This document shows positions 51,856 through 60,638 of a stretch of DNA of 64,000 nucleotides, in pieces. A program made the position numbers and the translations under genes. Source of the stretch: Limnochordia bacterium (GTDB lineage Bacteria; Bacillota; Limnochordia; DUMW01); NCBI GenBank assembly GCA_023230925.1, contig JALNWK010000010.1, forward strand, positions 1 to 64,000, given 5' to 3'. Every line of letters begins with the position of its first letter. Position 1 is the first letter of the stretch. The notes under the pieces are model-generated. The model saw only the letters and a program-made list of their open reading frames with translations. It was not told the origin of the DNA and searched no databases.

Positions 51856-53136
51856 ATGGCAGTGGGATATATTGAAGCGGTAGAGTATCTAGAAAGTCTA
51901 GCCCGGTTTGGCTCCAAGCCGGGCCTTTCACGTATTAGGCAACTGGCCCAAAGCTTAGGCGACCCGCAGGAACGCTTTCCAGCAATTCATATAGCTGGAA
52001 CCAATGGAAAGGGGTCTACCGCCCGGATGACCGCGGCAATCTTAAGCGCCCATGGACTAAAGACAGGCCTTTATACTTCACCTCACATTGGTGTATTCAA
52101 TGAACGCTTCATGATCGATGGGGAACCAATCTCTGATCAAGGCCTCAGTGCCCTTGTGGATAAGTTGCAGCCGATTACCCAACAGGGGTTGGAGCAACCC
52201 ACTGAATTTGAGGTCTGTACGGCATTAGCCCTAGAATATTTTGCCCAAGAAGCCGTAGACTGTGCTGTCATTGAAGTGGGGTTAGGGGGCAGGTTTGATG
52301 CGACCAACATTATTGTGCCAGAGGTTGCGGTGATTACCCACATTGCCTTGGACCACATGGGGGTTCTTGGGACCACCCTTGAACAGATTGCCTTTGAGAA
52401 GGCGGGTATCATTAAGACTGGTAAACCATTAGTATTAACCCCACAATCCAGCGCTGCAAGAGGGGTGATCCTGGACATAGCTAAGGCGCAGCACAGTGCT
52501 GTATATGAGCTTGACCCTGCGTCTTGGCACGTGCAAGAAGTCTCGTTGGACGGGACAGTCTTTACCTATGAGGATCAGAGGATACACTTAAATCTACTCG
52601 GGCGTCACCAAATCATCAATGCTTGTGCGGCTATCACCGGGGCGAGGGTCTTCCTACAAGACCGGTTCTGTTGGAGGTTAGTGCATAAAAGCCTGGGTGA
52701 GGTCAGTTGGCCGGGCAGGCTGGAGATCATGGGCACAAATCCCTTAATCCTTCTAGATGGTGCCCATAATCTAGATGGAGCCGAGGTACTTAAGCAGGCT
52801 ATTTGTGATCTGCTCCCAACGCGGAGAATTGTGTTCTTGATGAGTATTATGGAGGACAAAGAAGTGGACGCTATACTGAGGACCCTTTTGCCTAGGGGTA
52901 AAGTCGCGGTATTTACTCAACCAAAGCAAAGCCGGACGCGACCCACTTCACCCCATGAGCTAAGGCAACGGGCCAGCGCATATCTAGATGAGGTCTACGC
53001 TGAGCTAGATCCAGGTGTTGCACTAGAACAAGCGTTGAGACTAATTGATGTTGACGATGTTCTTTGCATTAGCGGTTCGTTGTATCTGGTACGGGAACTG
53101 CGCCAGCTGTTGTGCAGGAATTACCACGTAGGTTGA
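51856..53136 (+). CDS. folC: folylpolyglutamate synthase / dihydrofolate synthase
   Basis: It adds glutamate residues to folates, and dihydropteroate if bifunctional. The ATP-binding loop is HIAGTNGKGSTARM (about residue 42), followed by TSPHIGVFNERFMIDGEPIS, VEVGLGGRFDATN, THIALDHMGVLG and LDGAHNLDGAEVL. The start ATG 51856 follows AAAGGA and gives 426 residues; the upstream TTG at 51835 is less likely. It lies 28 bases after valS. Confidence 0.94.
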   Translation: MAVGYIEAVEYLESLARFGSKPGLSRIRQLAQSLGDPQERFPAIHIAGTNGKGSTARMTAAILSAHGLKTGLYTSPHIGVFNERFMIDGEPISDQGLSALVDKLQPITQQGLEQPTEFEVCTALALEYFAQEAVDCAVIEVGLGGRFDATNIIVPEVAVITHIALDHMGVLGTTLEQIAFEKAGIIKTGKPLVLTPQSSAARGVILDIAKAQHSAVYELDPASWHVQEVSLDGTVFTYEDQRIHLNLLGRHQIINACAAITGARVFLQDRFCWRLVHKSLGEVSWPGRLEIMGTNPLILLDGAHNLDGAEVLKQAICDLLPTRRIVFLMSIMEDKEVDAILRTLLPRGKVAVFTQPKQSRTRPTSPHELRQRASAYLDEVYAELDPGVALEQALRLIDVDDVLCISGSLYLVRELRQLLCRNYHVG

Positions 53137-53188
53137 CGAATGTTAAAGCAGGTTGTTGAGAATAGCAACTAAGAGAGGGTCTGGTTCT

Positions 53189-53680
53189 ATGTCTACAGAC
53201 AAGAAAGAGACAAGCAGTAAGGGGCTAAGTAAATTTGGATTTGCGATGGTGCTCGTTGCCGTTGGGGCTTGTGCCATTTTTATTGGATTTCTAATTGGTC
53301 AATGGTTAATGGATCTACTTAGTCCTAGCACGCCGACTATTGCTTTTGACCCAACAGAGGTTATGAATTCCGTGGATAAAAACAACGATCCATCTAATTC
53401 CCTGTCTGCGGACACTGTTAAGTCGAGCTCGTCACCGAATACGACTAGCCCTAAGACGGAGGAACAGAATGGTCTGTACCGGGTGCAAGTTGGTTCCTTT
53501 AGCATTAGGGAAAACGCCGAACAATTGGCCAATCGGTTAAAAGCCGCAGGCTATGAAGTATACATTACTCCTAAACCTTACCGGGTGCAAGTTGGTGCCT
53601 TTAGTCAGCGGTCCAACGCAGAACGTCTTTTGGAGGAACTAAAGGGACTAGGATATACCGATGGGTTTATCACGCAGTAG
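53189..53680 (+). CDS. membrane-anchored SPOR-domain protein
   Basis: A 163-residue protein: a short cytoplasmic N-terminus, one membrane helix (FAMVLVAVGACAIFIGFLIG), a Ser/Asn/Pro-rich linker, and a C-terminal SPOR domain. The domain shows two near-identical halves starting YRVQVGSFSIRENAEQLANRL and YRVQVGAFSQRSNAERLLEEL. SPOR domains bind denuded septal peptidoglycan, so a role in division or sporulation septation is likely. It is the last gene of the valS-folC operon. A strong hairpin follows. Confidence 0.85.
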   Translation: MSTDKKETSSKGLSKFGFAMVLVAVGACAIFIGFLIGQWLMDLLSPSTPTIAFDPTEVMNSVDKNNDPSNSLSADTVKSSSSPNTTSPKTEEQNGLYRVQVGSFSIRENAEQLANRLKAAGYEVYITPKPYRVQVGAFSQRSNAERLLEELKGLGYTDGFITQ

Positions 53681-53711
53681 TTAAACCGGCAAGATTAGAT
53701 GAGTTAAGCAT

Positions 53712-53748
53712 ACGGGCATAGGTGTGAAGTACCTATGCCCGTTATTTC
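53712..53748. terminator. terminator after the SPOR gene, possibly bidirectional
   Basis: ACGGGCATAGGT (53712-53723) pairs perfectly with ACCTATGCCCGT (53731-53742), followed by TATTTCG. It lies between convergent operons. Confidence 0.75.
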
Positions 53749-53854
53749 GATCTGGTTCCTGTTCCAATATAGTCTAGTGACCTACGCTACTATCGTGGGA
53801 GGGGAGTAAGCTGGTTTGAAGTTGCTTGTTTGTAGATAATGGTTCGGTTGAACG

Positions 53855-54949
53855 TTATGATGCTTCCCTCCGCCTTTTCCGCTCCATTAGATCGACAAAG
53901 GCTTCTAGGCGGGTCTGTAGGCCTGCCTTTCCCGTTAGCTCATCGCATGCCACGCTGAGGACCGGAATGCTGTAGTCCTTACTTACCTGGGGCAAAATAC
54001 TCTTGGCAACAATCTCTGGAATACATGTAAAGGGAGAGAGCTGCACAACCCCATCGAATCCTCTATTCGCATAGATGATCGTATTCCCGATGGAGTCTTG
54101 ACCGTGACCACCGATCATCTCCGGCAGATACGGCGCAGCAGCCTTCTTAATATCAAGTCCGCCCACCTGGCCTAGGGTATCGGTCACTGTATTATCCAAA
54201 GTCCAACCGCTTAGGTAAATCGAGCGATGCACTTCAACCCCTAGTTCTCCGAGGGTTTGTTCAATATCCAGATTGGCAAAGGGCTCTATAAGTACGTATA
54301 TTTCCCCAACAAGACCGACGCGAAGTGGCTTTTTTGTGGGATCCTGGGGGATGCTGCGCAACTTCCGTTCACCCTCCGCTCTAGCCTGACGGATGTCTTG
54401 GAGGGTTTGCGCCTTGTCTAGTTGAGCAAGGCACTGCCTGTAGACATGGGTAGTCTCCCCCTTATTTGTTTCCCTAGGTCGAATAATATGGGAAAGCTTT
54501 TCAATTTCATCAAGGGCTACAAGCTTGTTCCATCCAGCCCGAATTACCTTGATTAGACGGGGTAGGGGTGTACGTTTGGAATTAACCTTTCGGATGTTAT
54601 TAAAGAAGTCGCGCCAACCAAAACGGGGTAGTTCAAAGATAATCATCTCGAAATCATAACCAAGATCCTTAAGGATCACATCGTGCAAATTGCCGTAGAG
54701 CCCTGCCCTACAAGGACCACATCCGCCACTGGTTACGAGGGTGTTGGCTCCTGCTTCTAGGGCCTCGATATATGTTCCTAAGACAATCTTGTAGGGAACA
54801 CAGGCAAACTCAGGGGAATACCTTGCTCCAAGACTGAGGGTTTTTTCCGTGGGCTTGGGTGGGAAGACCACCTCATTGCCCAGTCCTTCCATCACGTCAC
54901 GAAACACAACTGATGAATTACCCATGCTAGGAAAGCTGATCTTACGCAC
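53855..54949 (-). CDS. HgdB-like (2-hydroxyacyl-CoA dehydratase/activase-related) protein
   Basis: The 364-residue protein resembles the D-component-like C-terminal part of large CoA-substrate-specific enzyme activases. Conserved cysteines lie in FACVPYK, SGGCGPCRAGLYG, FTCIPE and ACDE, and could hold an iron-sulfur cluster. It is coupled by an 8-base overlap to the DUF2229 protein before it. The GTG start 54949 follows a G-rich site. No ATPase (BcrA/HgdC-type, with its acetate-kinase-like fold) is nearby, so the electron-activating partner is missing. The actual substrate is unknown. Confidence 0.75.
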   Translation of the reverse strand: MRKISFPSMGNSSVVFRDVMEGLGNEVVFPPKPTEKTLSLGARYSPEFACVPYKIVLGTYIEALEAGANTLVTSGGCGPCRAGLYGNLHDVILKDLGYDFEMIIFELPRFGWRDFFNNIRKVNSKRTPLPRLIKVIRAGWNKLVALDEIEKLSHIIRPRETNKGETTHVYRQCLAQLDKAQTLQDIRQARAEGERKLRSIPQDPTKKPLRVGLVGEIYVLIEPFANLDIEQTLGELGVEVHRSIYLSGWTLDNTVTDTLGQVGGLDIKKAAAPYLPEMIGGHGQDSIGNTIIYANRGFDGVVQLSPFTCIPEIVAKSILPQVSKDYSIPVLSVACDELTGKAGLQTRLEAFVDLMERKRRREAS

Positions 54950-55946
54950 TGGTATTTCCCCCCTCTAATCGTTGTTGACGACTGATCATATCACAGAAGG
55001 CTTCCAATCTCGTGAGCATCCCGCTGCTGCCGGATTGCTCGTCAATGGTAGCTGTGAGAAAAGGAATACCCTTTTCCTTAGCTTGTCCTTCCAGTAGTCG
55101 ATTGACCAGAAAGTCTGGTCCGCAGCCGAAGGCGGTCACATGGATAACGCCATCAACTGGTACGTGCCCCTCAAAAACGTAGGCGGCAGCCTTCAGGATG
55201 GTATCGCTGAAATACCAAAAGACTGACTTACTATTCCAGTATTTTTGTTTATAGACCGCATCAAAGGGTAGGTTCTCGTAGGTAAAATACTCTACGCCGT
55301 AGTTCTCCAAGTGCTCAGTTAAGTTCATACTGATGTATTGGTCGTTAATAATATACGGGTAACCTAAGATGGCCAGTCGCAGGGAATCTGTTTGTGGGTT
55401 TGGTGTTTCCTTGACCGGTCGATCGTCTACAGCCCGCAGAGCATTTTTTACCGACATACCACCTTGAAGCATCGCATGATAGGCCTGATGAGCTTCCAAG
55501 GCAGCTTGTCCAGCTTGTTTTATCCTTTTTCGGTCATCGGTAAAGTAAATTCCTGTTTCACAGAAGGCTTCAAATAATCGCTTTTTGCTGCCCCTCACTG
55601 CAACCCGCGGACTGATGATCGGTGGCAAATCCTGCAGTGAATAGCGCACCATATCCGGTAGACCAAGGAACTTGGGGCAAAAGGTTTGCTTGCCTCGATA
55701 ATTGACCATGCGGGGGATAAAAATGTAGTCTGCCTGCTCCTTTAGTGCTTCAACATGGCCATGATATACTTTAATTGGAATACACGCATCGGTGACAGTT
55801 TCCTCTACGCCAGCATCAAGAATATTCTTGGTTGTTTGTGGCGAGACTATAACTCTTACGCCAAGTTCATGGAAAAACGTTTTCCACATGGGGTAGAAGG
55901 TATAGAAAAAAAGCCCGCGCGGTATACCTACAGTCATATCTAACAT
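54942..55946 (-). CDS. DUF2229 (activase-associated) protein
   Basis: A 334-residue protein starting with the DUF2229 hallmark GIPRGLFFYTFYPMWKTFF and ETVTDACIPIKVYHGHV. Cysteines lie in DACIPIK, TFCPKF and FGCGPDF, and the C-terminal half (FLTATIDEQSGSSGMLTRLEAF) is similar in layout to the end of the next gene. In many anaerobes these two modules are fused behind an ATPase in one protein of about 1,400 residues; here they are separate and coupled. ATG 55946 has GGAGGG 7 bases upstream and a strong promoter at 56004-56033. Confidence 0.78.
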   Translation of the reverse strand: MLDMTVGIPRGLFFYTFYPMWKTFFHELGVRVIVSPQTTKNILDAGVEETVTDACIPIKVYHGHVEALKEQADYIFIPRMVNYRGKQTFCPKFLGLPDMVRYSLQDLPPIISPRVAVRGSKKRLFEAFCETGIYFTDDRKRIKQAGQAALEAHQAYHAMLQGGMSVKNALRAVDDRPVKETPNPQTDSLRLAILGYPYIINDQYISMNLTEHLENYGVEYFTYENLPFDAVYKQKYWNSKSVFWYFSDTILKAAAYVFEGHVPVDGVIHVTAFGCGPDFLVNRLLEGQAKEKGIPFLTATIDEQSGSSGMLTRLEAFCDMISRQQRLEGGNTSA

Positions 55947-56003
55947 AGGCTTACCCTCCAGGCGTGTGGTACACGATTATCACTCTTACTACTTCCAACA
56001 GGA

Positions 56004-56033
56004 ATTATACCCACAATATAGATAGGATGTCAA
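56004..56033 (-). promoter_or_regulatory. promoter of the DUF2229/HgdB-like pair
   Basis: On the minus strand TTGACA (56033-56028), 18 bases, TATAAT (56009-56004). Confidence 0.75.
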
Positions 56034-56119
56034 TTACCGCTGTTCTAAATAGATGCACCAATCGATCTATGACTTGGAACAACCATGATTAGTGCAATCC
56101 TGGTTGGACACTATCTGAT

Positions 56120-57139
56120 CTAGCCTAGGTTCTTTCTTAAGAATCTCAGTTGCACCTCCCGGTGCAGTGCCCCCGCGCCGTCATGGCCATTAAAAGGATA
56201 GATACAGATGTCCTTTTCGCTCTTGATACGGTTGTATGTCGCAAAATAGCATTCTGGTGGACAGATGTTATCCCTAAGGCCTACAGAAGCAAGAACCTTG
56301 CACTTTATGGCATCGGCCATATTCATGGTATCAAAATAGGAGAGGGTTCTAAGTACCTGATCTGTCTGTTCAGGGTAATTCCTCAGGTAATCGCCAACTG
56401 CTCCGAAGACCCCATGGGCCCCTGCGACACGTCTGGTTAAGTCGCTATTGCTTGGTACTTGGGCCATAGCCAAGAACGGTCGCGGGTCAAGAGCACTAAC
56501 AGCCATGACCAGTCCGCCCCCTTGACTTGTTCCTTCAAGAATAATTCGGGATGAATCGACCTCTTCCTGGGCACAGGCAAAATCAATGGCTTTAAGGCAA
56601 TCCATATAGACCGCCCGGTAATAGTATTCGTCTTTATCTAAAAGGCCTTTGGTGCTCATTACTTGCGCATTCCCCCACGAATAGGTGGCTAGATTACCTG
56701 TAGGGCCACCTTGGCCCCGGCAATCCATCGATAGGACGGCGACTCCCATCAAGACCCAATGGGCAAAATCCGATGGCACTCCTCGGTTGCCCCGGGCCCC
56801 ATGGTAATGAATTAAACAGGGAAGCTTGTTATTGCTAGTGAAGGTCGGCACAAGATACCAACCGTGAATAGGGGTTTGGTCAAACCCATGGTAGGTAATA
56901 TCGTACACTTGAATATAAGGACTAGGAAAAGCATGTGGTTTTCGTGTGGGGTTCAGTGGTACCCCTTTGGCCTGGGCGATGGTTCTTGCCCAAAACGTGT
57001 CGAAATCCTCCTCCTTGGTCAAAGGAGGATAATACTCGTAAAGATGTTTTGCTGCATGATTAATATAGTCCATGGTTTTGGTAGTGGGATGCTTCTCCCA
57101 CCGGTCTGTTCCCACCTTTCCTTGGTTTACCGTCGGCAC
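56120..57139 (-). CDS. acetyl-xylan esterase / cephalosporin-C deacetylase-like hydrolase
   Basis: A 339-residue alpha/beta-hydrolase of the AXE1 family that removes acetyl groups from sugars. Motifs: YHGARGNRG (oxyanion region), SMDCRGQGGPTGN, the nucleophile elbow LEGTSQGGGL, and the late His in FNGHDGAGA. There is no signal peptide, so it should act in the cytoplasm on imported acetylated oligosaccharides. It follows the FAD oxidoreductase gene at 8 bases. The start is uncertain: GTG 57139 lacks a ribosome site and may rely on translational coupling; GTG 57115 and ATG 57073 are in frame. Confidence 0.85.
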   Translation of the reverse strand: MPTVNQGKVGTDRWEKHPTTKTMDYINHAAKHLYEYYPPLTKEEDFDTFWARTIAQAKGVPLNPTRKPHAFPSPYIQVYDITYHGFDQTPIHGWYLVPTFTSNNKLPCLIHYHGARGNRGVPSDFAHWVLMGVAVLSMDCRGQGGPTGNLATYSWGNAQVMSTKGLLDKDEYYYRAVYMDCLKAIDFACAQEEVDSSRIILEGTSQGGGLVMAVSALDPRPFLAMAQVPSNSDLTRRVAGAHGVFGAVGDYLRNYPEQTDQVLRTLSYFDTMNMADAIKCKVLASVGLRDNICPPECYFATYNRIKSEKDICIYPFNGHDGAGALHREVQLRFLRKNLG

Positions 57140-57147
57140 ATTCGAAG

Positions 57148-58908
57148 CTACTCTAGGGTGAAGCCATAGAGCTTAACCTGTCTGGCTCCTCGGGTAGCTT
57201 TGGGAGTAAAGCGGATGCCTTGGGCGGCAAGATCCAAATCTACATACACTAACCTTTGGTAGTTATTCTTGATGGCTTTGATATGTTGCCACTGACCATC
57301 GACTAGGGCTTCAATTTCAAAGTCCGTGACCAGCTCTTGTGGTAGTGCTGCTGGTTGTCTTCCTTCCAACCAAGTAAAGGTGAAGGACCGGTCCAACCCG
57401 GTATCAAAGACAAAACGGGCCCTTTTTACGTGCTTTACAGCACCAAAGGTATAAGTGATACAGTCATTAACACTGCCAATCCAAGCGTGGTCATTTTCTC
57501 CTACAGGCCGATCAACCCCATCCCTAAGGGGCTCGGGATTGGCAGTGGCAGTCAGTGTAGCATGCAAGGTCAGTTCATTTATCTGACGCTTGTGCCAGGG
57601 GAGATAGCAGTCATCATCCATAAGTATCCTCTGCAGTTCCTTGATCCGATCCTGACCGATGTCTCTTAGAGAACAATTATGCTTAGTCGCTAGGGCAGCC
57701 GCGGTGCCTATTGCCTGCCCCATGACCGCACAGGTACCCATGACCCTGGTGGAAGAAGTGGCAATGTGGGTTGCACTGATATTTCGGCCGGCAAAGCCTA
57801 GGTTAGTGATGTTTTTCGAATACAGGCAGCGATAGGGGATTCCATAGGGAGACGGTGCCGGATGCCAGTGGGTGGGTTGAAGGTGGGGAACACGGAATCC
57901 GCCCATGGTATGATCATCCATGGTCCATCCTCCGTAGGCCACTAGATCCTCAAATCTTCCTTCGGCTTCAATGTCCCCTTGGGTGAGAATATGGTCGCCC
58001 ATTAAGCGACGGGACTCCCTTTTGCCAGGGAGAAACTGGATCCAATCTAGGGCGTAATACTCTGCTCCATGATCGCCATGGTTCTTGATATGATCCCAAA
58101 CGCCGTATACCATTCGTAGGAGTTCATCCCGCATTTCCTCTAGGTCATAGATGGGGTGGCCCTTGCCGCCGACTTCAATCCACCAATAACCCATGTCGAT
58201 TACCCGATGACCGCGACCAATCCCAAGACTCTCATCGGTGGGGTATTTGTATGCCCACTTTGGTGGTGTGAAGGGCTGTGGCGTATCATGCTTCCTTGCC
58301 CTAAACATGCAGGTACAACCCATAGTCTGGGAATCCGCCTTTTCTGGAGCCAGGGACTCGCCAAATTCAGAAGCGGCCTCTCGGCCTAAACGAAACTCTG
58401 CACCGGCCAAAGGACCCAAAATCCCATCACCAGTACAGTCCAAATAGATTGATGCTTCTACGGTATGATGGGTTTCGGTAGTCAATTGCCATGCGGTAAT
58501 GCTTCTGATCGTATCTTGTTCCACGGAAGCATCGTAACAGGAGCAGTTGAGCAGCAGCTTTATATTGGGTGTCTGAAACACCATCTCCCACAGCACGGTA
58601 TCCCATACAGAGTAACTACCTTGGGGATTCCTGTAGGCGTTCTCCAAACGAATCTCTTCAAGAATTCCCGTTTCCCGCATGTTGGGGATCTGACCATGGC
58701 GATCAGCTCCGCAGATATGCATCCGTATTTCCGATGAGGCATTTCCGCCTAGTACCGGTCGATCGTGGATGAGAACCACTCCGGCGCCACTGCGGGCAGC
58801 GGCAATGGCCGCACACATACCGGAGAGTCCTCCACCGAGGACACAGATATCCGTTTGATATTGCAGTCTTCTCATTGATTGTGCAGATTGACCGTAATAG
58901 GGGGTCAT
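57148..58908 (-). CDS. FAD-dependent oxidoreductase (FAD_oxidored family)
   Basis: A 586-residue flavoprotein. The N-terminal dinucleotide motif is CVLGGGLSGMCAAIAAARSG, followed by RPVLGGNASSEIRMH, the YLDCTGDGILGPLAGAEF segment, and the second FAD contact NLGFAGRNISATHIA with MGTCAVMGQAIGTAAAL. The last 150 residues form a beta-sandwich-like tail. Genes of this type often sit in carbohydrate-use clusters in anaerobes, where the reaction is usually unknown. It lies in an operon with the acetyl-xylan-esterase-like gene. ATG 58908 has GGGGAGA about 8 bases upstream. Confidence 0.83.
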   Translation of the reverse strand: MTPYYGQSAQSMRRLQYQTDICVLGGGLSGMCAAIAAARSGAGVVLIHDRPVLGGNASSEIRMHICGADRHGQIPNMRETGILEEIRLENAYRNPQGSYSVWDTVLWEMVFQTPNIKLLLNCSCYDASVEQDTIRSITAWQLTTETHHTVEASIYLDCTGDGILGPLAGAEFRLGREAASEFGESLAPEKADSQTMGCTCMFRARKHDTPQPFTPPKWAYKYPTDESLGIGRGHRVIDMGYWWIEVGGKGHPIYDLEEMRDELLRMVYGVWDHIKNHGDHGAEYYALDWIQFLPGKRESRRLMGDHILTQGDIEAEGRFEDLVAYGGWTMDDHTMGGFRVPHLQPTHWHPAPSPYGIPYRCLYSKNITNLGFAGRNISATHIATSSTRVMGTCAVMGQAIGTAAALATKHNCSLRDIGQDRIKELQRILMDDDCYLPWHKRQINELTLHATLTATANPEPLRDGVDRPVGENDHAWIGSVNDCITYTFGAVKHVKRARFVFDTGLDRSFTFTWLEGRQPAALPQELVTDFEIEALVDGQWQHIKAIKNNYQRLVYVDLDLAAQGIRFTPKATRGARQVKLYGFTLE

Positions 58909-59013
58909 TCTACTGTCTCCCCTCGGACTTAGAAGCCTTCTTGTTATTCTCTGGGTTCCTTGTTCTTGAGGTTTATGTTCATTTTATGTATCTACTTGCT
59001 GGACTTTGAGCCC

Positions 59014-59042
59014 ATCATATCCCAATTATTCCTTTGTGACAA
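59014..59042 (-). promoter_or_regulatory. promoter of the FAD oxidoreductase operon
   Basis: On the minus strand TTGTCA (59042-59037), 17 bases, TATGAT (59019-59014). The leader is about 100 bases. The remainder of the gap 58909-59270 shows nothing else. Confidence 0.6.
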
Positions 59043-59270
59043 GGGAATGGATCGGGCCTTAATAGATACTAAGTCTATGTCTGAGAGAAGCGGAGGTAAG
59101 GCCTGATGTGTTATGCAGTCACCACGGGCGGGAACACCGTTCGGGGTCTTTTCAGTAAAGGGACTTATTGCTTGGCATATACACGTATTCGGGTCAATAC
59201 CGACAGGGTATCTGGTCTAGTTCAGGCATCTTTAGGTGCGAGAAGTACTATGGATTCATGTTAGTAGCAT

Positions 59271-60166
59271 TCATCTGGCGACCCGGGTGCTTTCCTTTGA
59301 TTTGCCCTGAAATTGGTCCATAATTGACACATTCGGTTTCAATGCACCCTCGGGTGTTATCACTATGAGTTTTGCCTTTTCCATTATCTCCAGATCTCGC
59401 CGTATAGTTTTGTAGGTCTTTATGTCTTGGTATATTCCTTTTATGATCGGGTGTTTTCTCTCCTTAAGATTCTGGACAGTCATCACTTCGTTATACTCGG
59501 TAATGAGTGTCAACAAGGCGAAGGCCCTCTCGTTGATTTGATCCTGGGAATAGATTTCACGTGCATATGACATAAATAGGTTCTTTCTAATGAAGTCCAG
59601 GATTTCATCTTGTACACCTTGAATCTCCTGGACAAATCCTCCGAGTGAAAACTTCACAAACTCGGTTAGATTACCGTTATACTCAAAACGGGCAGCATTC
59701 AATTGCCTTACATATTCCTCCCTGTGACGATAGAAGAAGTTGGCCAATGAACAAAAACCCCTAATGTTATATCCAGCTTTGTATAAGATGTAAGTCTACA
59801 GAGCCCTTGATGTGCGCCCGTTACCATCACCAAAGGGATGAATCGAAATCAGATAGAAGTGTGCGACAAACGCCCGAATCAAAGGCCGATAGCCTCCGGT
59901 GATCCTCTGCGAGTCTATAGTTTCTAGAAAGTTTTCGGTTAAAGTTGGGATCAATGAAGGGTCTGGTGGAACATAATTGCCAACGTATACTCGGCCGTTT
60001 CTATATTTGCTGGGTTCGTTTCAATGCGTCTAGCCATGGGAGGAGGAATGGGTATTTTGGAAGTGATCTGTCGGTGCGCCTCTGCCTGAACAGTTGGTTC
60101 CAGTAGTTCTCTATCATCAGTGTCCACAACGAAGGTCCCAGCCCGGCATCGGTATCTCCCCCTCAT
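59271..60166 (-). pseudogene. Fic-family protein, broken
   Basis: Fic proteins transfer AMP or similar groups to target proteins and are often toxins. Here the reading frame is interrupted. The C-terminal half (59271-59747, FFYRHREEYVRQL onward, ending in a winged-helix-like part) joins in frame, across a TAG at 59796-59798, to the segment with the intact active-site motif HPFGDGNGRTSRAL. Relatives carry a Glu where the stop lies. Further upstream, near 59990-59996, the frame shifts by one base relative to the N-terminal piece (RIETNPANIETAE). The two lesions make a functional protein unlikely. Confidence 0.8.
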
Positions 60167-60638
60167 TGACCCTTATTCTAACCGTAATACCATGAATTAA
60201 TCAAGGATAGTTCCTCCGTCATGTCCCACTATATGTCCAATGTTCCCTCCGATATGTTGTCGAGAAGGGATTACTCGCTGAAGTGCTGTTACCTTCGAAC
60301 TCTTACCGGATCCATTAGGTACTTGCTTAGCAGTTGGCAACCGGAACAACCGCCATCTTGCCAGTCAAATAGTGATCAGTAAGCTTCGATATCGACGTTA
60401 GTCCAAGGAAATGGTCGCAGCCTGACTGCATCATCTTTGTTTCTAAGTGAGGATACCGATGTCACTAGATAATCTACCTTACCTGCTTCCTTTAAGAAGC
60501 ACTGTCCAGGAATCTCAAAGCGGCAGGACATATCAGGAATTGGTAGAATATAATTATAACGGTTTTTGCCATGCGTGACATATTGTCTCGCCTGACCGAA
60601 TAATCTATTCAAAGAATAGGTTAGGTGGGAGTGAGCGC
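60167..60638. other. intergenic stretch before the spoIID-like gene
   Basis: No gene is recognised. TATAAT at 60549-60554 may be the -10 box of the spoIID-like gene, but no good -35 box is visible. Confidence 0.35.
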
